Shown here piece by piece: positions 12,251 to 29,589 of a stretch of 64,000 nt of DNA. The stretch spans positions 868,001 to 932,000 of the forward strand of contig BLAL01000030.1 in the NCBI GenBank assembly GCA_015698045.1, written 5' to 3'. Position 1 is the stretch's first letter. Each line of letters starts with the position of its first letter. The position numbers and the translations under genes were made by a program. This DNA comes from Rhizophagus clarus (taxonomy: Eukaryota; Glomeromycota; Glomeromycetes; Glomerales; Glomeraceae). The notes beneath the pieces are model-generated. The model worked only from the letters and a program-made list of their open reading frames with translations, searched no databases and had not been told where the DNA came from.

Positions 12251-13641
12251 TTAAATATAATTTGATTTTTCAAAATAAGATTTTGCCATTTCTGATGTTA
12301 TTTGTAAACATGCTGCCATAATGGCAAATTCAGGATCTATATAAGTTTCCATAAAATCTCTATTTTTTTTAATCCAAGTCTTTACAGTAGAAAATGCTGT
12401 TTCTATCAGATTATAATCTGGTAAATATGAAGGAAGATACAATACTTTACAACTGCTTCTTTCAATTACATTTACCATTTCATCATCATAGTGTATTTTA
12501 ATATTATCCATTACCAATACGCTATTTTTATTAGGATAAGAATTCATCAAAGGTAACTATAAAAATTAAATCATTAAAATTAGAAAATTTGATCAAATTT
12601 AAAATAGCTGCACAAATATAAATAGGCATAACATGACACGCAAAAAATACTTACGACTTAAGATAAAATAAATGTGCAAAATCGTTCTTTAGAACAACTG
12701 CCTTTTATAATATTACATGCAATAAACCCATCTAATGTAAGAGCGGGTAATATTGTATATCTAGTACTTCTCAAAAAAACTACTTTTTTAGATACTATTT
12801 GATTTTTATACAAATATTTATAATGTCTTGATAAAGTGTTTTCATCCTTAACACTTTCATCTAAGAAAATTAACTGTTCTGCTTGATATTTTGTACCAAT
12901 AGTATAAATATAATCAGTATACATATTGCCAAAATTGGCCGAAATTATTTCTGAAATTGAAAGTCCAAAGGCCGAAATTGGCTGAAAATATTTTAGTAAT
13001 TTGGTCAAATTTGTAATACCGACTAGAATTATAAAATATTTTCAGATATTTTTAAACATTAGACTTTCAATTTCAGAATATAATTTCAGCTAATTTTGGC
13101 AATATGTATAATAATCAGCTCTTAATAATTCACTTCTTTTTCTTGCTGATTTTTCTAACTAAAGATTTGAATTATAATTTTATTTAGCATAAAAAGTGAT
13201 AAATAAAATTATCATAAATTACTAACCTTTTTTTTTGTTATTCTACAATATTTTAAGGATCTTCATAATGTAGAAATAGAAACCTCTTTACCAGTTTCTC
13301 TAGTTATTTCTTCTACAATTTCATTCAAATAATAATCAGGATATTCTTTTATAATTTTACGTAAAATCTATAAAGTAAACGTGAATAAATAAATAAAATT
13401 ATAAATAAAATAAATAAAAAGAAACAAATAACTTTCATATGAGTTCCATTAAAAGTTTTTCTCCTTCCAGTTTGTCCTTTTAGTGGGTTTACTACATATT
13501 TCCATTGCTGATAACATGTAATAATTCTTCTTATTGTTGTTGTACTAAGTTTTAGTAACTCAGCAATCTCCTGTACTTTATAACTATCACAAAATAAATA
13601 CACCACTCGTCATTTTAAATCTTCACTGATAGCTCTTCCCA
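12251..13641 (-). pseudogene. IS630/Tc1-like DDE transposase, broken
   Basis: The gene starts near 13641 (MGRAISEDLK) with a helix-turn-helix region, VQEIAELLKLSTTTIRRI, then GQTGRRKTFNG. After an intron-like gap comes ILRKIIKEYPDYYLNEIVEE. The catalytic part carries LIFLDESVK, VLVMDNIKIHYDDE and LPSYLPDYNLIETAFSTVK, which fit the D, D and E positions of the DDE_3 family. A 189-bp MITE (12920-13108) interrupts it, and an intron-like gap lies near 12550-12660. Frame changes are present. The second motif reads DNIKIHY where DNCRIHH is common, another sign of decay. Confidence 0.7.
12920..13108. mobile_element. 189-bp mariner-type MITE in the DDE transposase
   Basis: The ends form an inverted repeat of about 45 bp, beginning TACATATTGCCAAAATT on the left and its complement on the right, and continuing through CTGAAATTGAAAGTC. 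Both ends abut TA dinucleotides (12918-12919 and 13109-13110), the target duplication used by the Tc1/mariner group. The insertion explains why the open frame at 12658-13008 starts with foreign residues. Confidence 0.82.
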
Positions 13642-13896
13642 TTTACTCAAAAAATTAAATTTTAAGAAAGTGTGATTGAATGTAATTTGTGATCTAAAGT
13701 GTGATCTGAAGTGTGATTTAAAGTGTAATTGCTAAATTAAATGATAAAAAATATGATATTTTCTTTAATAAAGGACTCTAAGTTTATAATATATAGTGCG
13801 TAAAGGACTCATAAACTGAAATATTTAAAAAAAATTAAACATTTTTATTAAAAATTATACGTTTCATATATGCAAAAAAATTGTGATTAGTATGGC

Positions 13897-14223
13897 TTAA
13901 AAAATTTGTATTACATGATTAACGTCAAAATTAACCATTTTGAAAATGGCAATAATTTCTAGAAAATCTGCTTCAAGATCATCCATAATTATATCAAAAA
14001 TATTAGATATTGTAATATCCTGTAATATTACATGATTACTATTTTTAACTTCACCATTAGAATCATTTTCATTTCCCTTTGTTAATATTAATTGATTTGT
14101 TTCAACTTCATAATCTGAACCACTTTCACTTTCTATTAATTCTTTTTGTATTAAATTTGCTTTTCTTACTGCTTCTGCTTCTTTAAGTATTTTTCTATAT
14201 TTATTTCGTATAATAGTAGTCAT
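13897..14223 (-). CDS. Hypothetical acidic protein, transposon-associated
   Basis: An open frame from an ATG near 14221 gives about 108 residues beginning MTTIIRNKYRKILKEAEAVR. It is rich in Glu/Asp/Asn and ends FKMVNFDVNHVIQIF. I recognise no domain. It lies upstream of the DDE transposase on the same strand and could be another gene of the same element or a non-functional remnant. There is no membrane segment or signal peptide. Confidence 0.3.
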   Translation of the reverse strand: MTTIIRNKYRKILKEAEAVRKANLIQKELIESESGSDYEVETNQLILTKGNENDSNGEVKNSNHVILQDITISNIFDIIMDDLEADFLEIIAIFKMVNFDVNHVIQIF

Positions 14224-14289
14224 TTTTTTAATTGAATAAATCAAATAAAAAAATTTTAAAAGTGTAAGAATTTCTTTATGCAAATAACA

Positions 14290-15359
14290 ATCAATTTTTA
14301 TTTAATAATGTTATTATTGATATATAGATATATAGTAGAATAAACAAATTTAAAAAAAAAGAAACAAGGATAAATGAGTAACAAAAGAATAAATGAGCCT
14401 TTTTATATGTTCTGCTAAAATATTTTTTTATTTAAAAATAAATAATTTGCAAGATCATTCAAAATTTGGCATTAGTCTGTTTTTGAATTCATAGTGATGA
14501 AGTTAACACAAGATAAAAATTTCAAAAAACAATCCACAGATTATTCAAAAATTTGGTGTTAAATGGATTTTGATTTTAATAAAAAGATTATTTTTATTGT
14601 TAGCAATTTAAACAATTGATACATATTTTATTTATTTACTATAACTATAATTTCATTTTATTATTTGAATGTTTGAAACTGGTCTTAATGATTATGCTAT
14701 TTAAATCTAATACAATTCTGGTTAATTAAATGATGATTAGAATTTTTTTATATTAAATATATATAAATATTTTGGTTGAACAATAAAATTCAGAATTTTA
14801 GTTAGTGTGATTAATTGGTATTTGAAATTAAAGTTAGTGATTATCAAATTTCAATTTAGCCATCAGAATCATATGTACATTTAAAAATGATCTGAATAAT
14901 CATCCAACTGATTCTATTACAATTTTAGTTAATTAAATACTAAGCAAAAAATGTTTTTTAGTCAATCAATTATTTTTTCTACAATTGTACAATAGAACTT
15001 TAACAATACAAATTTCCAATCAGAATTTTACATTAGTGTATTCCTAAATTTATTAAATTTTTTTTTACCAAATTACCAAAAATATACAACCAAATTATCA
15101 AAAAAAATTACAATAGAGAACTTAAATTCAAATTCAGCTGATTCAGATTATACCCGCAGATTAAAGTTTTCTAAATCTTTTTTTTTCTTCTATATATTGT
15201 AAAAAACTCACCTCATAATTAGCATATAAATGCTAATTAAATTAGTTAATCTCTCCTTTTCAGGATAACAGATAGCATAATTAAAATGTTTTTTTTTTAT
15301 TTATCAGTTATATAAAAGGATTAATAATTATAAATTACTTGTTTAAAAACTTAATTGAC
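14290..15359. other. AT-rich stretch, no gene seen
   Basis: AT-rich DNA with short partial repeats (for example CAAAATTTGGCATTAGT and CAAAAATTTGGTGTTA). It probably contains old element debris between the SAM/DDE pair and the right end of the hAT copy. No coding region is supported. Confidence 0.4.
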
Positions 15360-16911
15360 ACTAATAATTAGGGATTTGATAATTTAAATTGATGTATGCA
15401 GCATACTATCATATATAAATCATTAATAAATCATTTTTAATAAATAAAATGTTAATTAATATTACTGCACCATAATAAATAGATTCAATTTTTTTATTAG
15501 ATAATTGATTAAATCAATTCTGATTCAATTTTTGATTGATTTGATTTTTGTAGAATTGATTTCAATCCCTACATTAGATATAATGAACCTGTTTATACTG
15601 AAAATTCGTTATACTGAACCAAGTGGATCAGAACTGATTTTTTTATAATTAATTATACCAAATATAATGAATTTATATAGTAAATCACCATATACTGCAT
15701 CTGAACTTATTTAACTAGTCCAAATATATTAGTTATATTTTTTTATACTGAACGATCACGTAACTTGAAAATTAATGATAAAAGATGATTTTTTTTTTCA
15801 GAACATGTTGATACAGATAAACTGCTTTATCAGAACTCAGAAAATTATATTTTAAAGAACTCCAATATTATATTAACAAAGAAAAAGATCATCCTTTCTG
15901 CTGCACAAAAATGTGAAATTTGTGAAAAAAAGAAAAAAAATCCAAGTCTTTCTAATATTGAACTTGCACAAGAATATAAAATTAGAAAGTCAACTGTTAC
16001 CGATATCTTGAAAGAAAAAGAATGTTAGTTGCAATTTCAGAAAGTTAAGAAAATATTAAAAAATTTTGCTTTAAAATAGTCTTAACTTGAAAATGTACTT
16101 GAATTTTGGGTTGATAATGTACTTAATACAAGACAAGATATTGATGGTAACATATTAAAAATAAAAGCAAGTTATTTTGCCAGATAATTTTCTATCAAAG
16201 ATTTTCATTATTCAGAAGGATGGTTAGGTGGATTTAAAAAATGGTATAATTTACATTAATTTAAGAAGCAAGGTGAAGCCGCAAGTGCTCCTTCTATTGA
16301 GTTAATAGAAAATGATTGTTATGCTTTACAATAACTTCTTACACTTTACAATCCTAGGAACATTTGAAATGGGAATGAAATTGAATTGTTTTGGAAAATG
16401 GAACCTTCTAAAGTTTTAGCATATACTCCCATATCAGGTCATAAAAAGGAAAAATCATGCGTTATAATATTTTGTGTTGCAAATGCAACTGGAACGAAAA
16501 AAATGACCTTTATATTTATTCAGCAATACAAGATACCTTGTGCTATGAAAAATATTAATTATAAAAATCTTCCTGTTTATTATTTTCAGAACAAAAAGAC
16601 CTGGATGCAGGTCAGTATTTTTAACAAAATTCTTCTTAAACTTAATGAAATAATGAAACAAAAAAACCAGAAGATCATTTTTCTAATAGACAATGCACCA
16701 GTCCATATTATTTTAAATGAAACTCAAGAAAAACTGGATTGCATAGATGTTAAATTTTTTCCACCAAACACCACTACTAAGCTTCAACTATATGATGCTA
16801 GAATTATTCATTCATTTAAGTGTCATTACAAGCGTCTCTTTATTCAAAATTGAATTAATGTATATGATGATGTGCAGAATGAAATTATAGAAGGGATTGC
16901 TGATTATACTA

Positions 16912-18231
16912 CAGTTCACGACATAAATATCCGGAATTTTATCACGATATGTAAACATATAATAAATTTTAATTTTTTTACTTCAAATTTATTACATTAA
17001 TAGTTTAAAATATGCAGATAAACATATGTCAAAAATCAATAATTTATTGTGTAACCATTTTTTTCTATGACCATGTTAATCCGATCTGACATACTATCTG
17101 CTAAATTAAAGAAAACGGTTTGATCGATGTTATCCCATTCCTGTTGAATTATGCCCTGAAAATCATCTCCATTAAGCGATTTTTTTTTCATAATCCAATT
17201 ATTGACCATTTTTTCTACATTCTCTTTGAGAATCGCCCATAGATTCTCGATAGGATTCAGGTCAGGTGAATTAGCCGGCCAATCAATAACCGGAACATCA
17301 TTAATCACAAAAAATTGTTGAGTAAGCTTTGCAGTATGTGTAGGCGCATTATCTTGCTGAAATTTCCATCCATAACCAGCATGATAAGCATTAGGAAGTA
17401 ATTGAAATTGAAGAATTTCACGGTATTTAGCAGAGTTCATTTTTCCTGTAAAAAGTGCAACTCCAATTGGTCCTTGACGGGAAAATGCACCCCAAACATG
17501 CACTTTGTATGGATGTTTTACCATAGGATGTGATGGACGTAAATTGCCAGCTTTGTAACGCACAATTTGAGTATTACGGAATGTTTGAAACGTACTTTCA
17601 TCCGAAAAAATCGTGTGAGACCAGTCATCGTAGTTGTGGTTTAAGGCCCATTGAAGACGAGCTTCAACATGACTTGCCTTAAGAAAAGGAACAGGTCGTG
17701 GCTTATAAACAATATAATTAAGTTTATTTTTAAGCATACGTTGGACAGTCCGGGTTGATACATTAAGATTTGGATATAAATTATTCAGCTTTGTGGTCAT
17801 TAGAGCTGAAGTTGTAGCATTATCATTTTTAAGAAGACGACCAAGATATTGACGTTTGTGGGAGAAAGAATAAGAGGACGGCCAGGAATGGGTAAGTGCT
17901 TAACACTTCCTGTTTTTTTTAGACGGTTGACAATATCATATACTGTAGACTTGGGAAAACCAGTTATTTTAATTATTTCAGAAGGTTTTCGTATGTTATT
18001 ATCCCATAGTTCCTTTACGGTTAACCGTTGTATTTCTAATTCCGAAGTGGGCGCCATGAATTTGTTTTACCTCTGATAAACAATCAGATGAGAATTTTTG
18101 TGTTTATATTTATATTTAAAAGGGGCTGGTAAATTTCCATTTTAGTTATTATTTTGATTGCACATGACCTGGTGTGACAGCACTCCTTTATGCATAAAAA
18201 CAAAAATTCTGGATATTTATGTCGTGAACTG
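16912..18231 (-). mobile_element. Tc1-type transposon, nearly complete
   Basis: The ends are inverted repeats of about 30 bp, CAGTTCACGACATAAATATC at 16912 and its complement ending at 18231. Both sides have the TA duplication (16910-16911 and 18232-18233). Taking the element and one TA away leaves the pogo transposase reading in frame, DYTIFDALQN. The element holds one transposase gene. High similarity between its ends and the near-complete gene suggest a rather young insertion. Confidence 0.92.
17036..18057 (-). pseudogene. Tc1 transposase (DD34E), one frameshift
   Basis: The N-terminal piece (17800-18057) starts MAPTSELEIQRLTVKELWDN and contains the paired HTH with SEIIKITGFPKSTVYDIVNR and the GRP-like turn IPGRPLILS. 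The C-terminal piece (17036-17800) has VSTRTVQRMLKNKLNYIVYK, the first catalytic Asp in IFSDESTF, the second in QQDNAPTHT, and the Glu in SPDLNPIENLW. I count 34 residues between the second Asp and the Glu, the DD34E signature. The two pieces are offset by one base near 17860, so the copy is probably a single frameshift away from intact. The protein would cut and paste its own element at TA sites. Confidence 0.88.
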
Positions 18232-19032
18232 TATTTTTGATGCTCTACAAAATGTGGCTGATGTATGGTCAATGGTATCATTTCAAACAATTTCATACTG
18301 TTGGAAAAAAACAGGTATTCTCCCACCAAATAATGAAATAGAAGAAACTTTTAAAGATTTTGATTCAATAATTTCTAATAGGTAATATTATTTAATATGA
18401 ATGGATATTATACAAGAGGTTTTTTTTAATACATATTTCTTTTTTAATTTTTTTTCTTAGTTTTGAAGAAGAAATCAACAAACTTAATATGCTAATTCTT
18501 CAACTTTTAAAAGGTGATCTTAATGTATATGAATATATTTATATCGAGAATAAGATACCAGAAGGTAGGCTTACTAATGGAGAAATAATTAATACCATGT
18601 TAAATGCAGATAGGGAAGATGAAGTTATAATAGATGAAATTGAATTTATGCCTGTATTAGAGAAAGTTAGTCCAATTGTAGCAGAAAAAGCCATAAGTGA
18701 AACTATAAGATTTTTATACAAACAAGAATTAGAATTTGGTAAAATAAATGAAGAATTAAACGTATTAAGAAAATTATATAAAAAAGTTAAGTTACTGATT
18801 GTAAAGAATCTTAAACAACTTGATCTTCACCATTTTCATAACAATATGTTTGAGTAAATTTCACTATAATAATATTATAAACAATAATAACAATACAATA
18901 ATATAGTTTATTATATATCCTTATAGGATCACACTATATATTTTTTTACATTTATTGAATAGCTTTATTAGAGATATATATAATAAATGAACATTGTCTT
19001 GTTACATATAAATCATGAATACATTAACTTTA

Positions 19033-20640
19033 TTAGTTTTTCATATTATTAAAATTAAATGAACAATTATGAAATGTAATTTTGGCATTAGGTTGTTTTA
19101 ATAAATCTTGAAAACTTTCAATATCAACGTTTGAATTAGAAATATTTTTATCATTTTCGTCTTCTTGAAGTGGTTCTTTCATTTTTTTATCATTGTTAAC
19201 GCTAACTTGTTGCAGAGAAATATTTTCTGCCAATAATTCAAATATAAATAAGAATTTCAAATGTTTAAAATATAGTTCTATTAAATAATATAGTACTTTT
19301 AGCAACTTGCAGTGCAGAACGAAATCCAGGTGTTGAAATTGTATCAGGTGTTATGTCAATATTCTGATTATCATTGTTTTGCTCATTAATGATCATTGAA
19401 GTAGTACTACATGACGTTAAAGTGTTTTGATCTGTATATAAAAATAAATTAATCTATTACTTTAGTATAATAAAAATTACTAATAGTACCAGGCATAAAA
19501 ATGGCTTCAACTAATCCATTTAATGAAACATTTTGAAGTTTTTCACTTGATCGCTCGTATGATTTCAATCCACTTATAGATTTATGTCGGGATACAGACA
19601 TAACTTCAATATCTGTAAAATTCAACTCTTTTAATAAAGAGACTAAGGATTTACGCCCAGAATGATTAGTAATTTTTCTTCCTTCAGCAGAAATTCCACA
19701 TTCAACAGCAAGATTATGAAGGAATTCTTGTAATCGAAGTTTTCCTATTTGATTTTTCAAATACCATTTACCCTGATAAATATATACTAAAAGATAAAAC
19801 AATTAAATTAATAATAATATTATTATTGATTAATTACTATATATATAGTCTTACCATCTTCATCTGTTATTTCTTGTAAATAAAAATTTTCTTTGGCATT
19901 AATAGGACGTTTGGTAAAAAATAAATCATAATCTGCAATAATACTTGGATGACCTGGAATTCGTAATTTATCACCAGAACCATTATTTGGGTCTTCAATA
20001 CCTCCTTGTTTTGTCTTTGATCGTGTAATATTTACATCATAACCCCCATCATATCATTTTTGAAAATGATTAAATTTTAATTTATAGTGTTCCCCATCAC
20101 GAAGACCAAGAAAAAGTGCATTATAAAAAAAGATTCTTTTTAAAAGTCCTGATGGAGTTTCTTGAGTAAGTATAGAAGATTGTAATATCTGTTGACATTC
20201 TTCAATAGTAAGAGGTGAAGATCCATTTTTTACACCTTTACCAAGTTCAGCTAATTCTTTCAATTTACCATCAAGTATCAAATGTAAATCAGGAAATTGC
20301 TTTTGATCAAGTAAATCAACTGGTCGTAATGGAGAATACATATTTAGATGTCGATTTAATGCATGCATTGCATTAATAATAGATGATGTTGAATACTCTT
20401 CTCCATTTTGTTGTTTCATTACTGTAACATAATCAGATATTTGTTCTTCCAAGTCTTTTAAGTTGGTGATATTCTCGCAATTACCAGCCAGTCCAATTGT
20501 TTTACGATATTTTTCAAATTTTTTAAGCCAGTTATTCGTTGATAAATGGGTATTTTCAACAACAGACTTTTGTTTATAATATTCTTTTTGTTCTTTCGTA
20601 GGTTTAGTATAAACAACTGAAGAAGATATCTAATAAAATA
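19033..20640 (-). pseudogene. Crypton-type tyrosine recombinase, lightly decayed
   Basis: Several exons on the minus strand. The first traced (about 20054-20635, after a TAG acceptor) includes HLSTNNWLKKFEKYRKTIGL, YSTSSIINAMHALNRHL and GLRDGEHYKL, the last holding the first catalytic Arg. The frame runs on through a single stop after NHFQK to GGYDVNITRSKTKQGG and RIPGHPSIIADYDLFF. After an intron (about 19795-19855) comes ITNHSGRKSLVSLL (HxxR) and SRHKSISGLKSYER (His and the Tyr nucleophile). The C-terminal tail is acidic and ends ITFHNCSFNFNN. These are the R-HxxR-H-Y residues of tyrosine recombinases in Crypton-related (DUF3504-like) proteins. One nonsense change is clear. Confidence 0.8.
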
Positions 20641-20874
20641 CAAAATCATAACATTTAATGATAATTAATAATATACAATTATACAGTATGACAATAATAA
20701 TCTTATTTTTTCGCGGAACTTTCATGTTGAAGCTTGAAAAAAAAAAGAGTATTGTAAAGTAAAAAAAAAAGAGTATTGTAAAGTAAAAAAAAAAAGTAAA
20801 ATTATTTAAACAAATAGACTATAAATAAACTTTCTGATTTTATAGTGTGATCGTGAGAGTCTATATAATAAAAC

Positions 20875-21025
20875 ACTTATTGTATAGGTCTTTAGGCAAT
20901 ACTCTGCTATTTTCGATTTCAGCAATTTGATGGCCAGATTGTGCCACTTACGTGGCACAATCTGAGCCTATCAAATGGCCTCAATCGAAAACAGCACGTT
21001 ATTGCCTAAATACTATACAATAAGT
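20875..21025. repeat. Long imperfect hairpin (foldback)
   Basis: The two halves are reverse complements over about 73 bp with a few mismatches, from ACTTATTGTATAG to AGATTGTGCCAC and back, around a TTAC loop near 20950. It is more GC-rich than its surroundings. It could be a small foldback transposon or a structured end of the neighbouring element. Confidence 0.85.
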
Positions 21026-21249
21026 ATATATTAATAATAATAATAGTTTATAGTTTAAATAATATAATAGTTATAATAATAATAGTATTATATATAATAA
21101 TATAATATAAATAAAAAAAAATTTTAATCCCAGTTACAATTTTATTGGTTAAATATTATATACCAAACTGTTGGTATATATATATAGCAAACTTACTCTA
21201 TACCAAACTAAACCTTTTGGAACAGAGGGTTCGTTATATCCAGTAGTAA

Positions 21250-22173
21250 CTATAAACAGTATATAATATTATATATTATATAAATTAAAAAATATTTAAA
21301 AATAAAGCTTTTTTTTTAAAAAAAAATAATTTTTTTTTAATTTAATAATAAATTATTAGTTATTTTCATAATTATTAAAATATTTTTTTAAATTTAAAAA
21401 TGAAATTGATTCTAAATACTATTTTTTTTAATCCATTTTTAATCCAATGTATATGTATTTATTGTTACTTTAACTAAGTTTTTTTTTTAAATTAATAATA
21501 GAATAATTACAGAAACAATAAGCTGTAAAATTACTCATTGCTAAAGAAAGTTTTTTTTTTCCTTTTTTTTTTATTTGGTGAACTAACTAAATAAATTATA
21601 TAATGTTTTTTTTTGTCTCTTTTTCTTAAAAAGTTTGATGATTATATATAATATTATATTTTTAATTTGCTTAAATATTTCTAATTATGTTAAAAACTAT
21701 AGATTTGCATATTCTGCATACTAAACAACTAAAAAAAACTAACATAAGTAAAGAAATCTTAAGCAAACAAGCCATGCCAGAAAGATCTGATGACATCCAT
21801 TAGAAATTTCAAGTTCTCAAATTCTTTAGTAACTCACTCCTTAAATCATAAAAAATCTTAATTGACTCATGGAATAGCTCTTCGTGTTTTTAACTGATAA
21901 TTAGAGAGAGAAAAAAAAATGATTAAAATAAATTTCTTTTTCACGATTAATTAAAAAAAAAATATCTTCGTTTTATCAGTAATGATATGTAATCAATCAG
22001 GAAACACAACCAGAAAAAAATTTTTAGACAGGAAAGGTTGCAGTGTAGATGATAGATTGATTCGGTTTACTTTCTCTTATGAGGAAATGAGTTATACATA
22101 AACTCTCAGCTGTTTCGCCGCTTGATATATTATATTTTATCATTACTGCACATATAAATATATATAAACTTAC
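21250..22173. other. AT-rich spacer at the border of the host gene island
   Basis: Long A and T runs with no supported gene. The part nearest 22173 must hold the 3' end of the kinase gene; a possible last splice acceptor and stop could not be fixed. Confidence 0.4.
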
Positions 22174-27734
<5,561 letters not shown>

Positions 27735-28743
27735 GGGGTCATTCTAAGTCGGGGAAAAGTTTAGATACTTATGATAGGGACGCAATATAATAAAATAAAA
27801 TAATGTAATAAAAAAAAGAAGAAAAAAAGAAATATATATATATATATTTACAGAAGAACAACGACGAAGCAAAATTACTTTTTTTTATTTTATTTTATTT
27901 TAATTTAATTTTTTTTTTTTTTTTTGTTTTCGTTCGTTGTCAAAGAAATAAAAAAAACTTGATTCTTTAATAAATTAGTAATAGTCCGTTCTAATAATAT
28001 GAAACTATCTGGTTATTACCGTAATATAAAACCAAACAATCCCACAGGAAAAAAAAAAAAAAAAAATACTGGCAAAATTATATATATATATAGTTTTTAT
28101 ATATATTTATTCTCTTTTTTCTGCTTAACAGATGCCTTGCTTGCACAATTTTGTGCGGTAAAAAAAAAATACGGAAAGTTGTTTGAACTCCGGTATTCGA
28201 GTATCCAACAGCAAATTTCCGAAAATCAAGGATTATCGGTTTATCTTATAGCAATATACACGGGACGGCTATAAAGTTATGATGCTATTTTTGTATAAAA
28301 AAAATCACTTAGCGCAAGTTGTGTGACAAAATGCGTAAATAAATTATGTCTAGTTTCTCTTTTGTTGTACAAAAGATATTAGCGAATAACGAGAAAAAAA
28401 AAAAAAAAAAAATCAACAATAATTTAAAATATTTCAATTTTCTGCTTTTGCAGTTTCCAGCCATCTTTTATCTCTGCTTGAGAGTTACCCATTAACCTAT
28501 TTAAACCAAGTTTAGTTAACATTTCAATTTGTGATTCATATTTATAAAAAATTTAGTTAAGCTTAATTTATCGCGAACCATTTTAGTAAATAAATTAGAA
28601 AGGTTCTTTCATCGACGAATTTATCTGTTTTAATATAATCAACAATGCCACAACAACGAGCCTCATCTACTTAAATGCAATAATACCAATAATTGCGTCG
28701 AAAGAATAGATGATGAAATAATTTGTGTGTAAATTTAAGTTGG

Positions 28744-28793
<50 letters not shown>

Positions 28794-29345
28794 GTATAGA
28801 TGTGATTATGAAATAAGAATGACAAATTATAAAAAAAACCATATGAAATATAACCGCCAGATCGTCGACAAGACTACATACAATTTCATTTAATAAGAAT
28901 TCCGTTAAGTATTATTTCAAGTACTCCGCACAAAACAAATAAATAAATAAAAAAACATCGATATTACGATATTATTAACCTAAAACTAAAACTAAAACTA
29001 AGCAATTTCACGTGTTTCGGTATATTTTTTAAATTTGTGTAGAAATATTAGAAATATTCTAAATTTAATAATAAAGTTTTTTTTTTTAATTGAATGAATT
29101 CTCAAAAGTCGTTATTGTTAACCCTCAAAAGATCTAATGAAAAAAAAAATTATTCTACAACAATCCCGATTCCCGAATATTCAAGTGAACAATTAAATTT
29201 TCGTTAAAAGATTCAGAACTCTAAAAAATTTACGCCCACTTTGAATAATATCCACAAAAAAATTGACATATGCAAGTATAATATGCAAAACAAAACTGAT
29301 ATCTTAGAATCAATAAGTACATTGTAGATTATTTCCTCTCTTTTG

Positions 29346-29367
29346 GTAACCCAAGTTATTGGGTTAC
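29346..29367. promoter_or_regulatory. Perfect hairpin upstream of RIC1
   Basis: GTAACCCAA, a GTTA loop and TTGGGTTAC form a 9-bp perfect stem about 220 bp before the RIC1 start. It may be a protein-binding palindrome or chance. Confidence 0.4.
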
Positions 29368-29499
29368 GAATAATGAATAATGTTCTATATTTATAGTATA
29401 TATTATTTCAAAATGCAATTTATCCTAAAAATTTTTTTTAGTTCATGGCGGAAGTCATATGAGATACTTGTGTGCATCTTTCGTGTTTAGTTTAAACTT

Positions 29500-29523
29500 A
29501 TTTGTTTCCACGTGGAAACAAAT
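29500..29523. promoter_or_regulatory. 24-bp perfect palindrome with E-box core
   Basis: ATTTGTTTCCAC is followed directly by its reverse complement, giving a CACGTG core. It lies 67 bp before the RIC1 ATG. CACGTG is the binding site of bHLH factors in fungi. A perfect 24-bp palindrome in a promoter is unlikely by chance. Confidence 0.6.
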
Positions 29524-29589
29524 TTCTGTACTGACGAAATTTAAATTGAAACAACTTATTTCATACTATACTTCTTACAATAGTTAATT

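Larger units (their letters stand above)
7632..15571 (-). mobile_element. Decayed hAT transposon with nested elements
   Basis: The left end at 7632 starts TAGGGATTGGAATTGATT and the right end closes at 15571 with AATTGATTTCAATCCCTA, the inverted counterpart. The left ~240 bp and right ~210 bp match the two ends of the shorter copy at 56799-59359, which proves they belong to one family. The minus strand carries a BED-finger hAT transposase remnant. The flanking 8-mers (TCTTGATG and CATTAGAT) do not match, so the two ends may belong to a rearranged copy or be disturbed by neighbours. A 299-bp element sits in the transposase, and the SAM/DDE pair lies between transposase and right end. Confidence 0.65.
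15800..18857 (+). pseudogene. Pogo/Tigger DDE_1 transposase, interrupted by Tc1
   Basis: The N-terminal part (15885-16015) is a CENP-B/psq-like helix-turn-helix, with KIILSAAQKCEICEKKKKN and SNIELAQEYKIRKSTVTDIL. After stops and a Tc5-type HTH remnant (GWLGGFKKWYNLH), the catalytic domain spans 16386-16910 with AYTPISGHKKEKSCVI, VANATGTKKM and FLIDNAPVHI. The first catalytic Asp region is lost (it reads NEIELFWKM). The Tc1 copy splits IADYT from FDALQNVADVW. A probable intron at 18381-18460 then leads to the acidic C-terminal part ending HFHNNMFE. This family nicks at TA sites; the copy cannot be active. Confidence 0.75.
15572..21241 (+). mobile_element. Pogo/Tigger-type transposon, composite and decayed
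   Basis: The left end reads TTAGATATAATGAACC and the right end, inverted, reads CTGGATATAACGAACCC near 21220-21245, an imperfect inverted repeat typical of pogo-like ends. Inside are a pogo-type transposase (+), a Tc1 copy cutting it, a convergent tyrosine recombinase gene (-) and a foldback at 20875-21025. I am unsure whether the recombinase belongs to the pogo element or is a later insertion. Confidence 0.5.
27735..29589. promoter_or_regulatory. Divergent promoter region between kinase and RIC1
   Basis: A 1.85-kb gap between genes that point away from each other, so it must hold both promoters. The kinase side has pyrimidine/purine runs and a possible 5' UTR intron. Dinucleotide AT runs lie near 27835, 28080 and 28760-28795. 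An open stretch at 27999-28274 has no recognisable content. Two palindromes near RIC1 are listed separately. Confidence 0.55.

Noticed and set aside
27999-28274. A 91-residue frame in the divergent promoter region
   Set aside because: It crosses an AT dinucleotide run and has no recognisable domain; possibly chance. A CTTAACAG acceptor-like word precedes ATGCCTTGC but no upstream exon was found.
28976-29002. Telomere-like (CTAAAA)n run
   Set aside because: Only four short units in a promoter region; not a telomeric tract.
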